A stretch of 13,559 bases of DNA from Rickettsiales bacterium (GTDB taxonomy: Bacteria > Pseudomonadota > Alphaproteobacteria > Rickettsiales > UBA1997): contig CANEUK010000015.1 in the NCBI GenBank assembly GCA_947441695.1, forward strand, positions 1 through 13,559. Reading direction: 5' to 3'. Below are positions 11,568 through 13,559 of the stretch, one piece after another (within the stretch, counting starts at the first letter, position 1; each line of letters opens with the position of its first letter). The notes below the pieces were generated by a model. That model was given only the letters and a program-made list of their open reading frames with translations. It was not told where the DNA came from and searched no databases. The position numbers and the translations under genes were made by a program.

Positions 11568-13559
11568 TCAAAGTTCAGATATTAATTTTTTTGCTTCTTG
11601 TAGCGAATAAGTGCCTTCAATTTCTTTTTCTTGTTCAAAAATCATAAAATAAGAAAATTTTTGCCTTTCCAAAGAATTTACCCATTGGCTTCCCAAAGCG
11701 CATTTTGCTGCGCTGTCAGAATTGTCGCGATCATCGCCCTTTGTTTCAACCAAAATTATTGCACCTTTTTTTGAAGCTAAAATAAAGTCGGGATAATGAT
11801 TCGATTTAAAACCGTTGATTGAAAATCCGCGAGATTTGCCAAGATTTCGGTGCCAAAAAGCAATATTTGGTAAGCCAGAAATTTCGGTAATTATTTTTGT
11901 TTCAAAGCCGTTCATTTTTGCTTCGCGCTCGTAAAGCGATTTAGAAATTTCTGCGCCCAATTCGCCGCTTTGAATAATTTCTTTAGAAAATTTCCAACTC
12001 GGTTCGCAAGTTATTTTGCCTATTTTTAATAAATTTTCGAACTCTCTTTTGGCGTGCCTGTTGACGTGATCTTGAATTTTTTCTTTTATTTTTTTGCAAG
12101 CGCTGGTTTGGCGTGCTAAAATTTCTTTTAACTGATCGCCGTTTAAATGGCTTAAAACCTGCTCTATAAATTTTCTAATTTCTTGATCGGCAATTGGATA
12201 CATATCTCCAATTGATTCAATCATGCGATGTGCAATATCTTTAATTTGTGATTCTCGTGGTTTGGCTAAAATAAATTCGGCAATTGAGCTTTTGATAATT
12301 TGATTCTCAACTTTACTAAAACGCGGCGCGTATTGGTCTTTGCTGGTTTGTTCGATGTCAATTTTATATAAATCTGAAACAGTTTGCTCAAAATCAATTT
12401 TAGAATTTTCGCCGCTCAATTTAAAATTTTGTAAAAGAGGTTCGCTCGAAAGCTCAACTTTTTTATCGCTACTTAAATCGACAGGAACTTCTAAAAAAAA
12501 TTTAGGCAAAACCAGTTTCAGAGCCAATTCTTGGTGGCTTTCGACCATTTTATATTTTTTCACTATTTTACCCAATTCTTGAATTGCGTTTTCTTGAGGA
12601 TTTTTTTGATTTTCTTGCTCAATTTGACTTTCCATTTCTTGGCTATTTTTAAGCGCCAAATCTTGAATTTTTAAAAGCCTTTCTTGCGCCGCCAAATCTG
12701 CATTGGACGCAATTTGTTTAAGGTTAAAATCTTCGTTTTCTTGCGAACCAGAAAACAAAAAATTTTCCATCAAATTTTGCGTCTCGTTTTTGTCAAAATC
12801 TTCTTTTTTCGCGTCGGTTTGAAAATCTTTGTAGCGATAATCTTTTTCGCTAAAACCGCAATTTTGCAAAGCCTTAACAACATTTCCCAAAGTTTCTTGA
12901 AATTTTGCCGAAGCGCTTAAAACAAACGAAACATTCAACAAAGGTTCGCCATGTTTTTTAACGTAAGGCTGGCGCAGCACGCGACCCAAAATTTGCGTCA
13001 CATCAACCGCCGAAGATTTATCAGCCAAAGAAGCCAAAACATAAGCAAACGGACAATCCCAACCTTCTTTCAAAGCGTTGATAGTTATAATAAAACGCAC
13101 TTCGCAATCGCGCGAAAGCAGGTCGATTCCCTTTAATTCGTCTTTATTGGCGGTTTTTATTTTTATCTGATTTTGGGCAATTCCGGCTTCTATTAAAGCA
13201 GCTTTTAACTTTTCAAAAGTTGTGGCATCATCAGCGTTTTTTGGTTGCGCCTGAAACAAAACAATTGGGCGAATATATTTTTCGCCTTTTTCTTCTTGCA
13301 AACGCGCCGCATTTTCCAAACTTTTTTGCAGATGAATTGCGCTTTCAATTACTTCTTGGCGGCTATGGTGGTTATAAACAACAACTGGCAACTTAACCAT
13401 ATGTTCTTTTTTTAGCTCAATTGCCGGAACCAAGCTTATCAAGTTGCTGTTGTTTTTTGGCGTGGCGGTTAAGTCTAAAACAAAAGAAGGATTTAGCGCG
13501 TTTAGCATTTCAACGCTTAAATCGCTTTCGGCATTGTGGCTTTCATCCACCACTAAAAC
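11568..13559 (-). CDS. type III restriction Res-like helicase-nuclease (5' end cut off)
   Basis: The frame is open to the right window edge, so the N-terminus, including the Walker A motif, is missing. About 663 residues remain. Numbering from the first in-window GTG (13553), they show the DEAD-box-like VDESHN (2-7), LTATP (28-32), ALKEGWDCPFAYVLASL (160-176) and QILGRVLRQP (187-196) of superfamily 2 type III Res helicases. A Gln/Glu-rich coiled-coil region lies at about 285-335. Near the C-terminus a PD-(D/E)XK nuclease core is visible: YPDFIL with D589, then VETKG with E603 and K605. All visible catalytic residues are intact. Type III Res translocates with ATP and cuts DNA together with a Mod methyltransferase, whose gene would be expected just beyond the right edge. 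A solitary helicase-nuclease is the alternative. It ends 40 nt before ffh. Confidence 0.9.
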   Translation of the reverse strand, partial: VLVVDESHNAESDLSVEMLNALNPSFVLDLTATPKNNSNLISLVPAIELKKEHMVKLPVVVYNHHSRQEVIESAIHLQKSLENAARLQEEKGEKYIRPIVLFQAQPKNADDATTFEKLKAALIEAGIAQNQIKIKTANKDELKGIDLLSRDCEVRFIITINALKEGWDCPFAYVLASLADKSSAVDVTQILGRVLRQPYVKKHGEPLLNVSFVLSASAKFQETLGNVVKALQNCGFSEKDYRYKDFQTDAKKEDFDKNETQNLMENFLFSGSQENEDFNLKQIASNADLAAQERLLKIQDLALKNSQEMESQIEQENQKNPQENAIQELGKIVKKYKMVESHQELALKLVLPKFFLEVPVDLSSDKKVELSSEPLLQNFKLSGENSKIDFEQTVSDLYKIDIEQTSKDQYAPRFSKVENQIIKSSIAEFILAKPRESQIKDIAHRMIESIGDMYPIADQEIRKFIEQVLSHLNGDQLKEILARQTSACKKIKEKIQDHVNRHAKREFENLLKIGKITCEPSWKFSKEIIQSGELGAEISKSLYEREAKMNGFETKIITEISGLPNIAFWHRNLGKSRGFSINGFKSNHYPDFILASKKGAIILVETKGDDRDNSDSAAKCALGSQWVNSLERQKFSYFMIFEQEKEIEGTYSLQEAKKLISEL

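Overview
The window is AT-rich, gene-dense DNA that looks like chromosome from an alphaproteobacterium, most likely a low-GC, host-associated Rickettsiales-type lineage. The reasons are a separate F0 block of the ATP synthase with both b' and b subunits, a mitochondrial-type AtpB, an IalB-family secreted protein, an ankyrin-repeat protein, a COQ10/RatA protein and a decayed pseudogene. I cannot name the genus from the sequence alone.

Layout. Positions 1-244 hold at most the last codons of a gene entering from the left. A tRNA-Gly(GCC) with encoded CCA lies at 245-319. Four minus-strand genes follow: queH (326-1000, last step of queuosine synthesis), an ankyrin-repeat protein (1156-2292), an unrecognised single-span membrane protein (2349-2876), and an IalB-family exported protein (2876-3391, probably from a TTG start). 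The last three form one unit transcribed leftwards. A divergent spacer separates them from the plus-strand unit atpB-atpE-atpF'-atpF-pheT (3765-8351). Two structured spacers flank atpE: a set of competing hairpins before it, and a long terminator-like hairpin with a T-tract after it. Both could help set the high c-subunit dosage. pheT starts 2 nt after atpF and is not accompanied by pheS here.

Convergent to pheT is the C-terminal remnant of a DJ-1/PfpI amidotransferase-like gene whose active-site region is frameshifted (8361-8690). Next comes an orphan 148-aa protein with a Ser/Thr-rich N-terminus and a 13-residue tandem repeat (8838-9284), closed by a clear stem-loop.

The right part is a tight minus-strand unit: the 3' two thirds of a type III restriction Res-like helicase-nuclease (cut by the window edge), ffh (SRP GTPase), a pterin-4a-carbinolamine dehydratase, and a COQ10/RatA-like START protein whose ATG directly abuts the preceding stop.

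The clearest uncharacterised candidates are the IalB/membrane/ankyrin cluster, the orphan 148-aa protein, and the RNA structures around atpE. I see no CRISPR array, transposase or obviously new multi-gene defence system. The Res-like gene is the only defence-type gene, and its partner would lie outside the window.
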